Positions 35,871-44,314 of a stretch of DNA of 64,000 bases are shown in pieces; within the stretch, counting starts at the first letter, position 1, and each line of letters starts with the position of its first letter. A model generated the notes under the pieces. It did no database searches, was not told the DNA's origin, and saw nothing but the letters and a program-made list of their open reading frames with translations. Origin of the DNA: Algoriphagus aquaeductus (GTDB lineage Bacteria; Bacteroidota; Bacteroidia; Cytophagales; Cyclobacteriaceae); contig NZ_QKTX01000002.1 of assembly GCF_003253485.1 (NCBI RefSeq), positions 62,001 to 126,000 on the forward strand. The letters are read 5' to 3'. The position numbers were made by a program, and so were the translations under genes.

Positions 35871-37397
35871 ATGAAGAAATATATTGTAAGTCTGTCCATA
35901 CTTTTCGGAATATTATTTTTTGGAATGGTAGAAGCTACCGAGAGCTTGGCCAATTCCTTAGATCAACATACCGAACTGCTTGCCCAGGCTGATCTTGGTG
36001 CGGCCGATACTGCCCAATCTGACCAAATTCATGAAGAGGGAGAACACGGTGAAGATCATCATTCCGCTCCGGCTTGGTTGGTGATACCTTTCATTACGCT
36101 TTTATTGATGATTGCCACGGGCCCTTTGTTTTATGAGCATTTCTGGCACCACAATTATCCCAAAATCGCCGTTGGATTCGCCGTTTTAGTGGTATTATAC
36201 TATCTTTTTGTACTCAGTAATGTGCATGCTCCCGTCCATGCCCTTGCCGAGTATGTTCAGTTTATTGCTTTATTGGCTTCACTTTATGTGGCTTCTGGAG
36301 GCATTCTGATTGAAATTGACAAAAAAGCAACTCCCATCGCCAATGTATCCCTGTTGTTGATCGGTGCAGTGGTATCCAATCTGATCGGAACCACAGGAGC
36401 TTCCATGCTTTTGATCCGACCTTTTATCCGATTAAATAAAGCAAATATTCAACCTTACCATATCGTATTCTTCATTCTGATGGTGAGTAATGTGGGAGGA
36501 TCTTTGACTCCAATCGGTGATCCACCTTTGTTTTTAGGCTTTTTGAAAGGAGTCCCTTTCTTTTGGACCATTGAGCACAATTGGCCTGCCTGGGCAATGG
36601 CTTTGGCTTTGCTTGCCACCATCTTTTATTTTGTGGATAAGAAATTTGGCAGGGCAGGTGAAGACGAGTACAGCGAAGAGATCAGCTATACCAATAAATT
36701 TTCTATGGTGGGGACCAAAAATTTCGGTTGGCTCCTGGTCGTGATTTGTGCAGTTTTTTTAGATCCCAATGTCATTGAGGGAGTTCCTGCTATCGTGTAT
36801 GATGGGCAAAAATTCTCCTATCTCAGGGAGGTCATTATGCTCTCAGTAGCCTTTCTGTCTTACAAATTTGCCGATCAGCGAGCACTGAAAGGCAATGAGT
36901 TCAACTTCGAACCCATTCGCGAGGTAGCCTTTATCTTCATCGGAATCTTCGGTACCATGATGCCGGCTTTGGAGCTGGTAGGCAACTTCGCCAAATCCCC
37001 AGAAGGAGCTGCACTGATCACACCCAACACGCTTTATTGGGGTACCGGAACGCTTTCTGCCGTATTGGACAATGCACCGACTTACCTTAACTTCCTTGCT
37101 GCTGCCATGGCCTCTGAGGGCTCGGATATAGGCAATATTGCCCAGGTTCGTGAGTTTGCGGCCAATACGATGAATGACTCAGATACGACATTTCAGCTTT
37201 TGGCCATTTCGATTGCATCGGTATTTTTTGGTGCAATGACCTATATTGGAAATGGCCCCAACTTCATGGTAAAATCCATCGCTGAGCAGAATGGTATCAA
37301 AATGCCTTCCTTCTTTGGCTACATCATCCGATTCACCATTCCGATTTTGCTTCCCATCCTGTTTTTGGTCTGGTTGGTATTTATCGCTTTCGTCTAA
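35871..37397 (+). CDS. nhaD: NhaD-type sodium:proton antiporter
   Basis: A 508-residue ion-transporter-superfamily protein with about 12 helices. Diagnostic stretches are NLIGTTGASMLLIRPF, VGGSLTPIGDPPLFLGFLKG (20 residues) and LDNAPTYLNF, the conserved polar sites of NhaD. It extrudes sodium or lithium in exchange for protons. A signal-peptide-like helix (about 1-22) is followed by a 40-residue acidic and histidine-rich segment (EEGEHGEDHHSAP) before the core, expected outside the membrane. Its TAA overlaps the convergent tag gene stop (CTAA). Confidence 0.93.
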   Translation: MKKYIVSLSILFGILFFGMVEATESLANSLDQHTELLAQADLGAADTAQSDQIHEEGEHGEDHHSAPAWLVIPFITLLLMIATGPLFYEHFWHHNYPKIAVGFAVLVVLYYLFVLSNVHAPVHALAEYVQFIALLASLYVASGGILIEIDKKATPIANVSLLLIGAVVSNLIGTTGASMLLIRPFIRLNKANIQPYHIVFFILMVSNVGGSLTPIGDPPLFLGFLKGVPFFWTIEHNWPAWAMALALLATIFYFVDKKFGRAGEDEYSEEISYTNKFSMVGTKNFGWLLVVICAVFLDPNVIEGVPAIVYDGQKFSYLREVIMLSVAFLSYKFADQRALKGNEFNFEPIREVAFIFIGIFGTMMPALELVGNFAKSPEGAALITPNTLYWGTGTLSAVLDNAPTYLNFLAAAMASEGSDIGNIAQVREFAANTMNDSDTTFQLLAISIASVFFGAMTYIGNGPNFMVKSIAEQNGIKMPSFFGYIIRFTIPILLPILFLVWLVFIAFV

Positions 37398-37972
37398 ACT
37401 TTGACCTGTTCATACCTAAAGCAATCCACCAGATGGTCATTGATCAATCCGGTGGCTTGCATGTGTGCATAGACAATCGTGCTTCCCAGAAATTTAAATC
37501 CCCGCTTTTTAAGGTCCTTGGCCAAGGCATCTGATTCTGGTGAAGTAGCAGGATAGGCCTGCCCTCGTTGAAGAGAATTTTGGATGGGTTTTCCGCCTAC
37601 AAAACTCCAGATGTAATCCGAAAAAGACCCAAACTCCTGCTGCACTTCCATAAATCGTGCAGCATTATTGATGGCGGCTCTTATTTTTTGCGCATTTCGG
37701 ATGATACTGCTATCCTGCAAGAGCTCCTGCACATAGGACTCGGGAAACTCTGCCACCACTTGGTAATCGAAATCAGCAAATGCCTTGCGATATCCTGCTC
37801 TCTTTTTCAAGACTGTAGCCCAACTTAGTCCCGCTTGGGCGCTTTCCAGCACCAAAAATTCGAAATGGACCCGGTCATCATGGACCGGGACGCCCCACTC
37901 CGTATCGTGATAGGTCATATATTCGGCAAAGCCCAGGCACCAAGGGCAACGGTTTTTCTGGTCTGTTTCCAT
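37394..37972 (-). CDS. tag: DNA-3-methyladenine glycosylase I
   Basis: A 192-residue base-excision repair glycosylase removing 3-methyladenine. The zinc-site pieces are present: the N-terminal CPWCLG and YHDTEWGVP histidine, and the C-terminal HLVDCF (His-x3-Cys). The body has family text SWATVLKKRAGYRKAFADFD. The ATG at 37972 (METDQKNRCPW) is the family start; the frame extends to 38125 but those residues are unrelated. It is convergent with nhaD (4-bp overlap) and divergent from alr. Confidence 0.94.
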   Translation of the reverse strand: METDQKNRCPWCLGFAEYMTYHDTEWGVPVHDDRVHFEFLVLESAQAGLSWATVLKKRAGYRKAFADFDYQVVAEFPESYVQELLQDSSIIRNAQKIRAAINNAARFMEVQQEFGSFSDYIWSFVGGKPIQNSLQRGQAYPATSPESDALAKDLKKRGFKFLGSTIVYAHMQATGLINDHLVDCFRYEQVKV

Positions 37973-38077
37973 TTGAATAAGAGGAATGATGCGAAATTCA
38001 GTCCTAAAAAAGCTTAATTTTTGGGATTCACAGCCAAAAGACCTTACTTTTTGCAGCTCATCAACTTCGAAGAATCC

Positions 38078-39229
38078 ATGCGTTACACCTCCCGACTGGA
38101 AATCAGCGCAGAGGCCTACCGTCAAAATTTACAGTTTATCCGCTCTTGGATCGGCCCAAAACCTGAAATTTCCGCTGTAGTCAAAGGTAATGCCTATGGG
38201 CACGGAATCTCCGAACTCGTAAGGATCGCCGAGCAAGCGGGGGTACGACACTTCAGCACCTTCAGCTCAGATGAGGCCTGGCAAGTCAAGACCGCTTCCA
38301 ATCAAGCTTCCACGGTGATGATCATGGGAATGCTTCATTTGGAGGAATTGCCGGAATTGATCGGAGCAGGTATCGAATTTTTTGTTTTTGACTTCCATCG
38401 GCTGGAGGCGGCTATTCTTGCTGCCAAATCTATCGGCAAACCTGCCCAAATTCATCTGGAAGTGGAAACTGGTTTTCACCGGACAGGCTTCGCTGAACGT
38501 GATTTTGAAAAGCTGAGTCAGATGTTAAAGCAAAATCAGAAATACTTTCAAATCAAGGGAATTTGTACCCATTTTGCGGGAGCCGAAAGCGCCCAAAATC
38601 ATCCCCGAATCCGGTGCCAAATCGAGCGCTTTCAGGCAGCCAAAACCTATTTCACCGCTCAGGACATTTATCCTGAAAAAATCCATACGGCCTGCTCGGC
38701 AGCCACGCTCCTTTTTCCCGAAACCCACTTCGATCTGGTCCGGATCGGCATACTGGGTTATGGCTTTTGGCCCACTCGGGAGACGTTTGACCTGATCAAA
38801 AATCAAATCGGTCCCGATCAAAACCCGCTTCGTAGATTGCTCACCTGGAAGTCCGAACTGATGAGTCTAAAGCAGGTTAGAAGTGGCGAATATGTAGGTT
38901 ACGGAAAAAGCTTTCAGGCCACTGAAGACATGACACTCGGGATCGTACCTGTCGGCTATTCTCATGGATATGGCAGAAACCTGAGCAATCAGGGACAAGT
39001 TTTGATCCATGGGGTATTTTGCTCGGTGATCGGCACGGTCAATATGAATGCCATCGCTGTGGATGTCAGCTTACTCACCCAACCCAAACCCGGTGATGAA
39101 GTAATCCTGATCGGAAATCAAGGCCAGAATGAAATTACCGTGGCCTCTTTTGCTGAGACTTCCCACTTGGTCAATTACGAAATGCTGACCCGACTTCCCC
39201 GTGAGATTCCGAGAAGGGTGATCGATTAG
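38078..39229 (+). CDS. alr: Alanine racemase (stand-alone)
   Basis: A 383-residue fold-type III PLP racemase. Lys36 in VVKGNAYGHG binds PLP, and the C-terminal domain has VGYGKSF and the catalytic-tyrosine motif VPVGYSHGYGR, with GTVNMNAIAVDV. It makes D-alanine, though broad-specificity racemases share the fold. The ATG at 38078 gives the normal family start (MRYTSRLEISAEAYRQN). A second Alr domain exists in the window, fused to MurF at 58263. The stop overlaps that of convergent purU (TTAG). Confidence 0.93.
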   Translation: MRYTSRLEISAEAYRQNLQFIRSWIGPKPEISAVVKGNAYGHGISELVRIAEQAGVRHFSTFSSDEAWQVKTASNQASTVMIMGMLHLEELPELIGAGIEFFVFDFHRLEAAILAAKSIGKPAQIHLEVETGFHRTGFAERDFEKLSQMLKQNQKYFQIKGICTHFAGAESAQNHPRIRCQIERFQAAKTYFTAQDIYPEKIHTACSAATLLFPETHFDLVRIGILGYGFWPTRETFDLIKNQIGPDQNPLRRLLTWKSELMSLKQVRSGEYVGYGKSFQATEDMTLGIVPVGYSHGYGRNLSNQGQVLIHGVFCSVIGTVNMNAIAVDVSLLTQPKPGDEVILIGNQGQNEITVASFAETSHLVNYEMLTRLPREIPRRVID

Positions 39230-40080
39230 TAAAAAATGACGGTCTTATTTCTGACCGCCAGCACCTTACGATTCACATGATACTTGATTGCCTTCGAAAG
39301 GGTGACTTTTTCCACATCCTGTCCGATCTGAACCAGTTCGGCAACTGTATTGTGATGGCGCACTCGGGCAACCTCCTGCTCGATAATCGGCCCAGCGTCC
39401 AACTCTTCTGTTACGTAATGCGCCGTGGCACCGATGATTTTCACTCCCCGCTCGTAGGCTGCATGATAGGGCCTGGCACCCACAAAGGCCGGAAGAAAGG
39501 AATGGTGAATATTGATAATCCGATTTGGAAAACGCTGGATAAAATCCCCTGACAAAATCTGCATGTACCTTGCGAGGACCACAAAATCAACTTGGTATTC
39601 TTCCAAAAGACGAAGTTGTTCTGCTTCAGCGGATTCCTTTTGAGCAGCACTGACTGGAATGTGGAAAAATGGAATCCCGAATGCTTCCACCACACTTTTC
39701 AAATCCTGATGATTGGAAATGACCAGCGGAATATCTACCTCCAGCTGCCCTCCATGATAGCGCCCCAAAATATCAAAAAGGCAATGGGAAAGTTTGCTCA
39801 CAAAAATGGCCATTCTTGGCTTTGGGAAATTAAAATGAAGGGTAAACTCCATTCCAAAGTGGTCTGCAACTTCTACCTGAAAGCGATCGGGAATCGCGGA
39901 TTTCTCCAAATCAAACGAGTCCAATTCCCAAGCTGCCCGCATGAAAAAACGGCCTATTTCCTCATCGACATACTGATCGACTTCGAGAATGTTTCCATTG
40001 TATTGGTACAGAAATCGGGATACGGCGGCAACTATCCCTTTTTGATCGGGACATTGAACGATAAGAATGGCTTGGTTCAT
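39226..40080 (-). CDS. purU: Formyltetrahydrofolate deformylase
   Basis: A 284-residue enzyme hydrolysing 10-formyl-THF to formate and THF. An N-terminal ACT domain (about 1-85; CPDQKGIVAAVSRFL) precedes a formyltransferase-like catalytic domain with NIHHSFLPAFVGARPYHAAY-type text and the Asp in ELDAGPIIEQEV. It balances the one-carbon pool and supplies formate. It is the last gene of the minus-strand run comA-DUF368-aroE-purU, 24 bp after aroE. Confidence 0.96.
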   Translation of the reverse strand: MNQAILIVQCPDQKGIVAAVSRFLYQYNGNILEVDQYVDEEIGRFFMRAAWELDSFDLEKSAIPDRFQVEVADHFGMEFTLHFNFPKPRMAIFVSKLSHCLFDILGRYHGGQLEVDIPLVISNHQDLKSVVEAFGIPFFHIPVSAAQKESAEAEQLRLLEEYQVDFVVLARYMQILSGDFIQRFPNRIINIHHSFLPAFVGARPYHAAYERGVKIIGATAHYVTEELDAGPIIEQEVARVRHHNTVAELVQIGQDVEKVTLSKAIKYHVNRKVLAVRNKTVIFY

Positions 40081-40104
40081 GGCTATAGGTTTGAAAGCCT
40101 TAAG

Positions 40105-40842
40105 TTAGGCATTCCAGATTTTCCACGCTGCTTCAGCCTGCAATTCAAGCATATCCTGCCCATTTTTGGCTTTGCCTCCTCGCTGAAGACATGCTTGCAT
40201 GAGTCGGGTCACCGGCGGATTATAGACCAAATCATAGACGAGATTTTGATCGGTCAGTTGATCCACAGGAATATCGGGCATTCCCTCCGTTTTGGGAAAA
40301 GTACCGAGTGGAGTGGTATTGATAATGAGTGGAAAATCACGGAGAAAATCCGGGGTTTGGGCCAAATCCTGATACGTGATTTGTCCTTCGTTGGCTGTCC
40401 GTGATACAGACAAAAAATCAACACTTAGATCCCGAAGTGCTTGTTTGACGGCCTTGGAGGCGCCTCCGGTACCCAATACCAATGCCTGGGGAATATCCGA
40501 TCCGAGCCAGGCTTGAAGCGAGTGTTTGAAACCGATATAATCCGTATTAAAGCCGGTTTTCCTTCCATTTTTGATTCGGATACAATTGACCGCACCGATC
40601 ACTTCACAGGCAGGATCCAGCTCATCTAAAAATGGGATTACCTGCTCTTTGTAGGGAATCGTCACGGCCATGCCTTCCAGTTCTGGATTTTCGCTCAAAA
40701 CATGGACAAAATCTTCGATTTGCGGGATTTCATACAGATCAAATATGCAATTCCGAATCTCTTCCCGCTCAAACTTAGCCGTGAAGTATTTTTTCGAAAA
40801 GGAATGCCCCAGTGGGTACCCGATCAATCCGAATTTTCTCAT
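40105..40842 (-). CDS. aroE: Shikimate dehydrogenase
   Basis: A 245-residue NADPH-dependent enzyme of the aromatic amino-acid pathway. Features: IGYPLGHSFSKKYF substrate site at the start, VTIPYKEQV with the catalytic lysine, NTDYIGF with the catalytic Asp, and the nucleotide-binding VLGTGGASKAV. Short by about 20 residues compared with E. coli AroE, as usual in Bacteroidota. Its ATG at 40842 overlaps the stop of the DUF368 gene (ATGA), showing translational coupling. Confidence 0.95.
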   Translation of the reverse strand: MRKFGLIGYPLGHSFSKKYFTAKFEREEIRNCIFDLYEIPQIEDFVHVLSENPELEGMAVTIPYKEQVIPFLDELDPACEVIGAVNCIRIKNGRKTGFNTDYIGFKHSLQAWLGSDIPQALVLGTGGASKAVKQALRDLSVDFLSVSRTANEGQITYQDLAQTPDFLRDFPLIINTTPLGTFPKTEGMPDIPVDQLTDQNLVYDLVYNPPVTRLMQACLQRGGKAKNGQDMLELQAEAAWKIWNA

Positions 40843-41774
40843 GATTCCTGAAGTTTGGAAGCCAGCCATTCGATAAACAAAACCAGTCCGATGCCAAAGG
40901 CAAAAGCCAAAACAGCCGAAAGCAATTGGGGCGGCTGTCCCACCTGAGCCAGATAATCAGTCGGCAGGATATTTTCGGTCAAAAAGGGCTTTTGCTCCCC
41001 GCTGGAGGAGGTACGCCAAGCGGTAACGATTTTCCAGGGCCAAAGCTCATTGACCGAGCCCAGCATAAATCCCGAAAGCAAGCCGATGGTAGCGGAGTGA
41101 AATTTGCGCAGCAAAAAGGAAACTACCCGGCTGAACGAAAGGATACCTACCACACAACCGGAAGCAAAGAGGGCCAAGGTGAAAATATCCTTTTCGGATA
41201 CCGCCTTTAGAATCGTCTCGTATTTTCCTAAAATCAGGAGAATAAAACTTCCGCTTATCCCCGGAAGGATCATGGCACAAATCGCGATGGCACCCGATAC
41301 GAAAATGAACCACTTGGCATCCGGAGAAGTAGTGGGAGGCAGATTGGTCACCCACCAGGCGATCGCTGTACCAATGGCTACGGCCAACACCACTCCCAAA
41401 TGCCACCGTTTGATATCTCTGAGGATCATAAACGCACTGACCAAGATCAGTCCGCAGAAAAATGACCACAACGGAATGGGATGCTCACTCATCAAAAAGG
41501 TAATCACCTTGGAGAGCGCAAAAATACTGGTCAAAATTCCCAGCAAGAGACTTACTAAAAATGTCCCGTTGACCGCTTTGTAAAACTGTTTGAGTTCCAG
41601 TTTTGGAATCAGACGCAGGTTTTCGAGATTAAATGAATTGATGCTATCGAGAAGCTTTTGGTAAATCCCGGCGATCAGGGCAATCGAGCCACCGGATACA
41701 CCGGGAACTATATCGGCAGCTCCCATGGCCATGCCCTTGAGGTACACCAAGCCGTATTGTTTGATTGTTTTCAT
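40839..41774 (-). CDS. DUF368 membrane protein (probable undecaprenyl-phosphate translocase, PopT type)
   Basis: A 311-residue protein with eight or more helices in two inverted halves, each with the DUF368 motif: GAADIVPGVSGGSIAL near residue 19 and ILPGISGSFILLILG near residue 180. DUF368 proteins were shown in recent work in other bacteria to flip undecaprenyl phosphate back to the cytoplasmic leaflet for reuse in cell-wall synthesis. The ATG at 41774 (MKTIKQYG) is preferred over an upstream start at 41816. It is coupled to aroE and lies 60 bp after comA. Confidence 0.92.
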   Translation of the reverse strand: MKTIKQYGLVYLKGMAMGAADIVPGVSGGSIALIAGIYQKLLDSINSFNLENLRLIPKLELKQFYKAVNGTFLVSLLLGILTSIFALSKVITFLMSEHPIPLWSFFCGLILVSAFMILRDIKRWHLGVVLAVAIGTAIAWWVTNLPPTTSPDAKWFIFVSGAIAICAMILPGISGSFILLILGKYETILKAVSEKDIFTLALFASGCVVGILSFSRVVSFLLRKFHSATIGLLSGFMLGSVNELWPWKIVTAWRTSSSGEQKPFLTENILPTDYLAQVGQPPQLLSAVLAFAFGIGLVLFIEWLASKLQES

Positions 41775-41834
41775 GGATAAAAGTAAAGGCTGACCGAATT
41801 TTCGATCAGCCTCCAAAATTAAGTTTTTGACTAA

Positions 41835-42605
41835 TTAAAGCTTGATTTCTCCGAGAAAGTGGTCAAATGTATCGCCTCGAAGTCCCAATCGGATCGTTTC
41901 GAGCGGAATGACCTCGGAAGGACTGATATTCCCAAGGTTGACGTTGGCACCCAGCAATTTGATAAACCAGACCTGCTGGGATTTTTGAGGAGCTTCCCAA
42001 ATGATACGCTCCTCAGGCACCTGAGTAAGAATCTCCTCTACCAATCCCTGGCGCACTTCACCTGAATCTCGGAATAAGCCGACATTTCCGCCTTCACGTG
42101 CTTCGCCGATTACCTTCCATGCACCGGCATTGAGCTCGGTCTGCATCTGCTCGATCCACTTGTATGGGGGGATAATCTTGGCTGCGTCTTTTGAACCGAC
42201 TTCGGAAAGCACCGTCACTTGCTGGGCAAGGGTACTGATGTATTCACATTTTTTATCGTGATTGAGAGAGATAGAACCATCCGATACTTCGGCATATTCC
42301 AATCCATAGGTGTCAAGCACTTTGCGGTAATCATCAAATTGACCTCTGACGATAAACGCTTCGAAAAGTGTCCCTCCAAAATAGACAGGGATTCCGGCTT
42401 CGCGGTATACTGCCAACTTTTCGTTAAGTTTTTTGGTCACAAAGGAAGTGGCCCATCCCAACTTCACGATGTCCACATATTCCGAACAGCTTTCTACAAA
42501 ATCTTCAGTTTCTCTGAGGCTGAGACCTTTGTCCATCGCCATAGTAAATCCCGTGGTACGTGGCTTTTCAGTCCGTACGGGGAGATTCTTCAGCACATAA
42601 TTCAT
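41835..42605 (-). CDS. comA: Phosphosulfolactate synthase (ComA family)
   Basis: A 256-residue TIM-barrel enzyme of the family that adds sulfite to phosphoenolpyruvate, giving phosphosulfolactate. Conserved blocks are MDKGLSL, VDIVKLGWATS, GIPVYFGGTLFEAF, EVSDGSISL, SEVGSKDAA and IGEAREGGNVGLF. In archaea this starts coenzyme M synthesis; some bacteria make sulfolactate or sulfonated lipids. ComB, ComC and other coenzyme M genes are absent from the window, so the product's fate is unknown. First gene of the run ending with purU; an unusual leader repeat lies before it. Confidence 0.9.
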   Translation of the reverse strand: MNYVLKNLPVRTEKPRTTGFTMAMDKGLSLRETEDFVESCSEYVDIVKLGWATSFVTKKLNEKLAVYREAGIPVYFGGTLFEAFIVRGQFDDYRKVLDTYGLEYAEVSDGSISLNHDKKCEYISTLAQQVTVLSEVGSKDAAKIIPPYKWIEQMQTELNAGAWKVIGEAREGGNVGLFRDSGEVRQGLVEEILTQVPEERIIWEAPQKSQQVWFIKLLGANVNLGNISPSEVIPLETIRLGLRGDTFDHFLGEIKL

Positions 42606-42640
42606 GTGATTATTATTTGATTTTAATTGCCAAATGGAAT
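42606..42640. repeat. Leader-like element shared with the 28.9-29.0 kb repeat
   Basis: On the minus strand the bases just before the comA ATG (TTGGCAATTAAAATCAAAT, then AATAATCACATG) match the sequence before the small membrane protein gene (CTGGCCATTAAAAATCAAAT, then TATAAACAGATG) and its upstream duplicate at 29018-29050. In two of the three cases the element ends in the start codon of an unrelated gene. Confidence 0.6.
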
Positions 42641-42651
42641 CTTTGCATCTG

Positions 42652-42667
42652 CCTGCCGGCCGGCAGG
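42652..42667. repeat. 16-bp perfect palindrome CCTGCCGGCCGGCAGG
   Basis: A perfect GC-rich inverted repeat in AT-rich surroundings upstream of comA. Short palindromes of the CCTGCCGGCAGG kind are scattered in intergenic DNA of many Bacteroidota; it could be a repeat-family member, a hairpin in the comA leader or, without a T-run, a weak terminator for neither neighbour. Confidence 0.7.
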
Positions 42668-42734
42668 TGAAGGGTATTTATCACATTACGTGACTTTGAG
42701 TTCATGCTCGATTTCATTTGCTAGGTTTTTATGT

Positions 42735-44150
42735 TTAGAGCTGGGTTGTATTATCCCGATATTGGTCAATGATCTTATAAATGGCCTTTTGTTTTTTCAA
42801 CTCAGGCATCAATTCATACAAGATGGTATGACGATCAAAGTCCAAAGTTAACGCATTTTCCAAATATGTGAAGGCCTCTTTGTATTTACCCAATTTGACC
42901 AAATACACGACAATGCGGTAATATAGCTCAGCTTCCTCAGGCGATTCTTCAATTCCTTCCCGAATCACATCGATAGCCTCTTCGAAACGATTCTGCTCAA
43001 AATAGATCACTGAAAGATTGACATAGGTCTCCATGATCCCCGGTTCGAGGTTGATGGCTTCTTCATAAGCCTCCGAACTTGCCTGCATATTGCCCAGGTT
43101 GAATTCGGCATCTGCCAAGCCTACCCAGTAGTTTGGGTTATCTTTATTGAGGTTAATGGCTTTTTTAAAGTAATGGATGGCTTCGAAAAACTTTTCCTTC
43201 TTCAGCATACACATGCCCAAACCAAACCAAGCGTCATCATATTCCTCATCGAGTTTGGCCGATTTCTTAAAATATTTAAAAGCTTCGTCAATCTTTCCCA
43301 GCTTCTCATAAGCAGCCCCCATGTAGCAGCAGTTTTCTGCATTGGCACCTTCACAATTGATGGTATTCTGGTATGCTTCCAATGCCGCTTCAAACTGATG
43401 GGTATTCATGAGTGAATTGCCCAAATTGAAATATGCTGAGGCAAAGGCATCATCGATCAGCAGCGCATATTCATAGGCCTGAATCGCCTCTTCAAATCTT
43501 CCCAGTCGATTGTAGACCACGCCCAGGTTGTACCAGGCTCCGGCGGAATAGGGGTCCTGATCGATAAACTCCTGGTAAAATTCCAGAATTTCATCAAATG
43601 AGCCTTCTTCCTCTGTGATCATGGCCAATTGGAAAAGCGCATCCTCGTGGTTGATGCGGTTTTTCACCGCTTCTTTGAAATAATGGCTCGCTTTGTCATT
43701 GTCTCCTTTGGCCCGGTATAGATTGCCCAAAGAATAAAAGACCTCAGCTTTGTCTTCCGCCATCGGAAGGTAATTTTCCAATAAATCTATCCCGTCCTGA
43801 ATATTTCCAGCCAAAATTTGGGCATTGGCCAAGGCAAGAACGATGTCTTCATTGTTGGGCGAAAGGTTGTTGAGATGCTCAAGGATGTCCAAACCTTCCT
43901 CCAGCTCATCGTTGAAAATCAGACATTGTGCTTTCAGCAATCGGATTTCCACCGAAAAAGGAAACTTTTCCAAGGCATATTCAGAGGCTCTCAGTGCTTT
44001 GAGGAATTTTTGCTGGTCAAAGTAAAACCGGATGATGTCTTCCAGCTCTTCTTCTTCGAAATACAGGTCCAGGTTGGATTTCAGGGAATTTTCAAACCGC
44101 TCCACAAGCTTTTTGTCTTCTTCCCAGTCGTGATCGTGATCTCCGGTCAT
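42735..44150 (-). CDS. Cytoplasmic TPR-repeat protein
   Basis: A 471-residue acidic protein with no signal peptide. About eleven to twelve tetratricopeptide repeats run from residue 40 to the end; clear ones include AWYNLGVVYNRLGRFEEAIQ (20 residues), AYFNLGNSLMNTHQFEAAL and AWFGLGMCMLKKEKFFEAI. The N-terminal leader is rich in Asp, His and Glu (DHDHDWEEDKK). A long soluble solenoid suggests a scaffold for a multi-protein complex; no partner is identifiable. It follows the polysaccharide-related epimerase with a 164-bp gap. Confidence 0.9.
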   Translation of the reverse strand: MTGDHDHDWEEDKKLVERFENSLKSNLDLYFEEEELEDIIRFYFDQQKFLKALRASEYALEKFPFSVEIRLLKAQCLIFNDELEEGLDILEHLNNLSPNNEDIVLALANAQILAGNIQDGIDLLENYLPMAEDKAEVFYSLGNLYRAKGDNDKASHYFKEAVKNRINHEDALFQLAMITEEEGSFDEILEFYQEFIDQDPYSAGAWYNLGVVYNRLGRFEEAIQAYEYALLIDDAFASAYFNLGNSLMNTHQFEAALEAYQNTINCEGANAENCCYMGAAYEKLGKIDEAFKYFKKSAKLDEEYDDAWFGLGMCMLKKEKFFEAIHYFKKAINLNKDNPNYWVGLADAEFNLGNMQASSEAYEEAINLEPGIMETYVNLSVIYFEQNRFEEAIDVIREGIEESPEEAELYYRIVVYLVKLGKYKEAFTYLENALTLDFDRHTILYELMPELKKQKAIYKIIDQYRDNTTQL

Positions 44151-44314
44151 TCGATAGTGTTATGGTTTTTTTAAGATACCAATTATTCGGGTATCCTAAC
44201 AGTTGGTTTTGTATAAATTTTTTGAATTCCGACTATGGATAATCTTCCTCCGGCTTGGGAGAATTACGGGCTAGGTCAGATGGACTTAACGTTCCCTTCC
44301 AAAAATTAGTTTGT

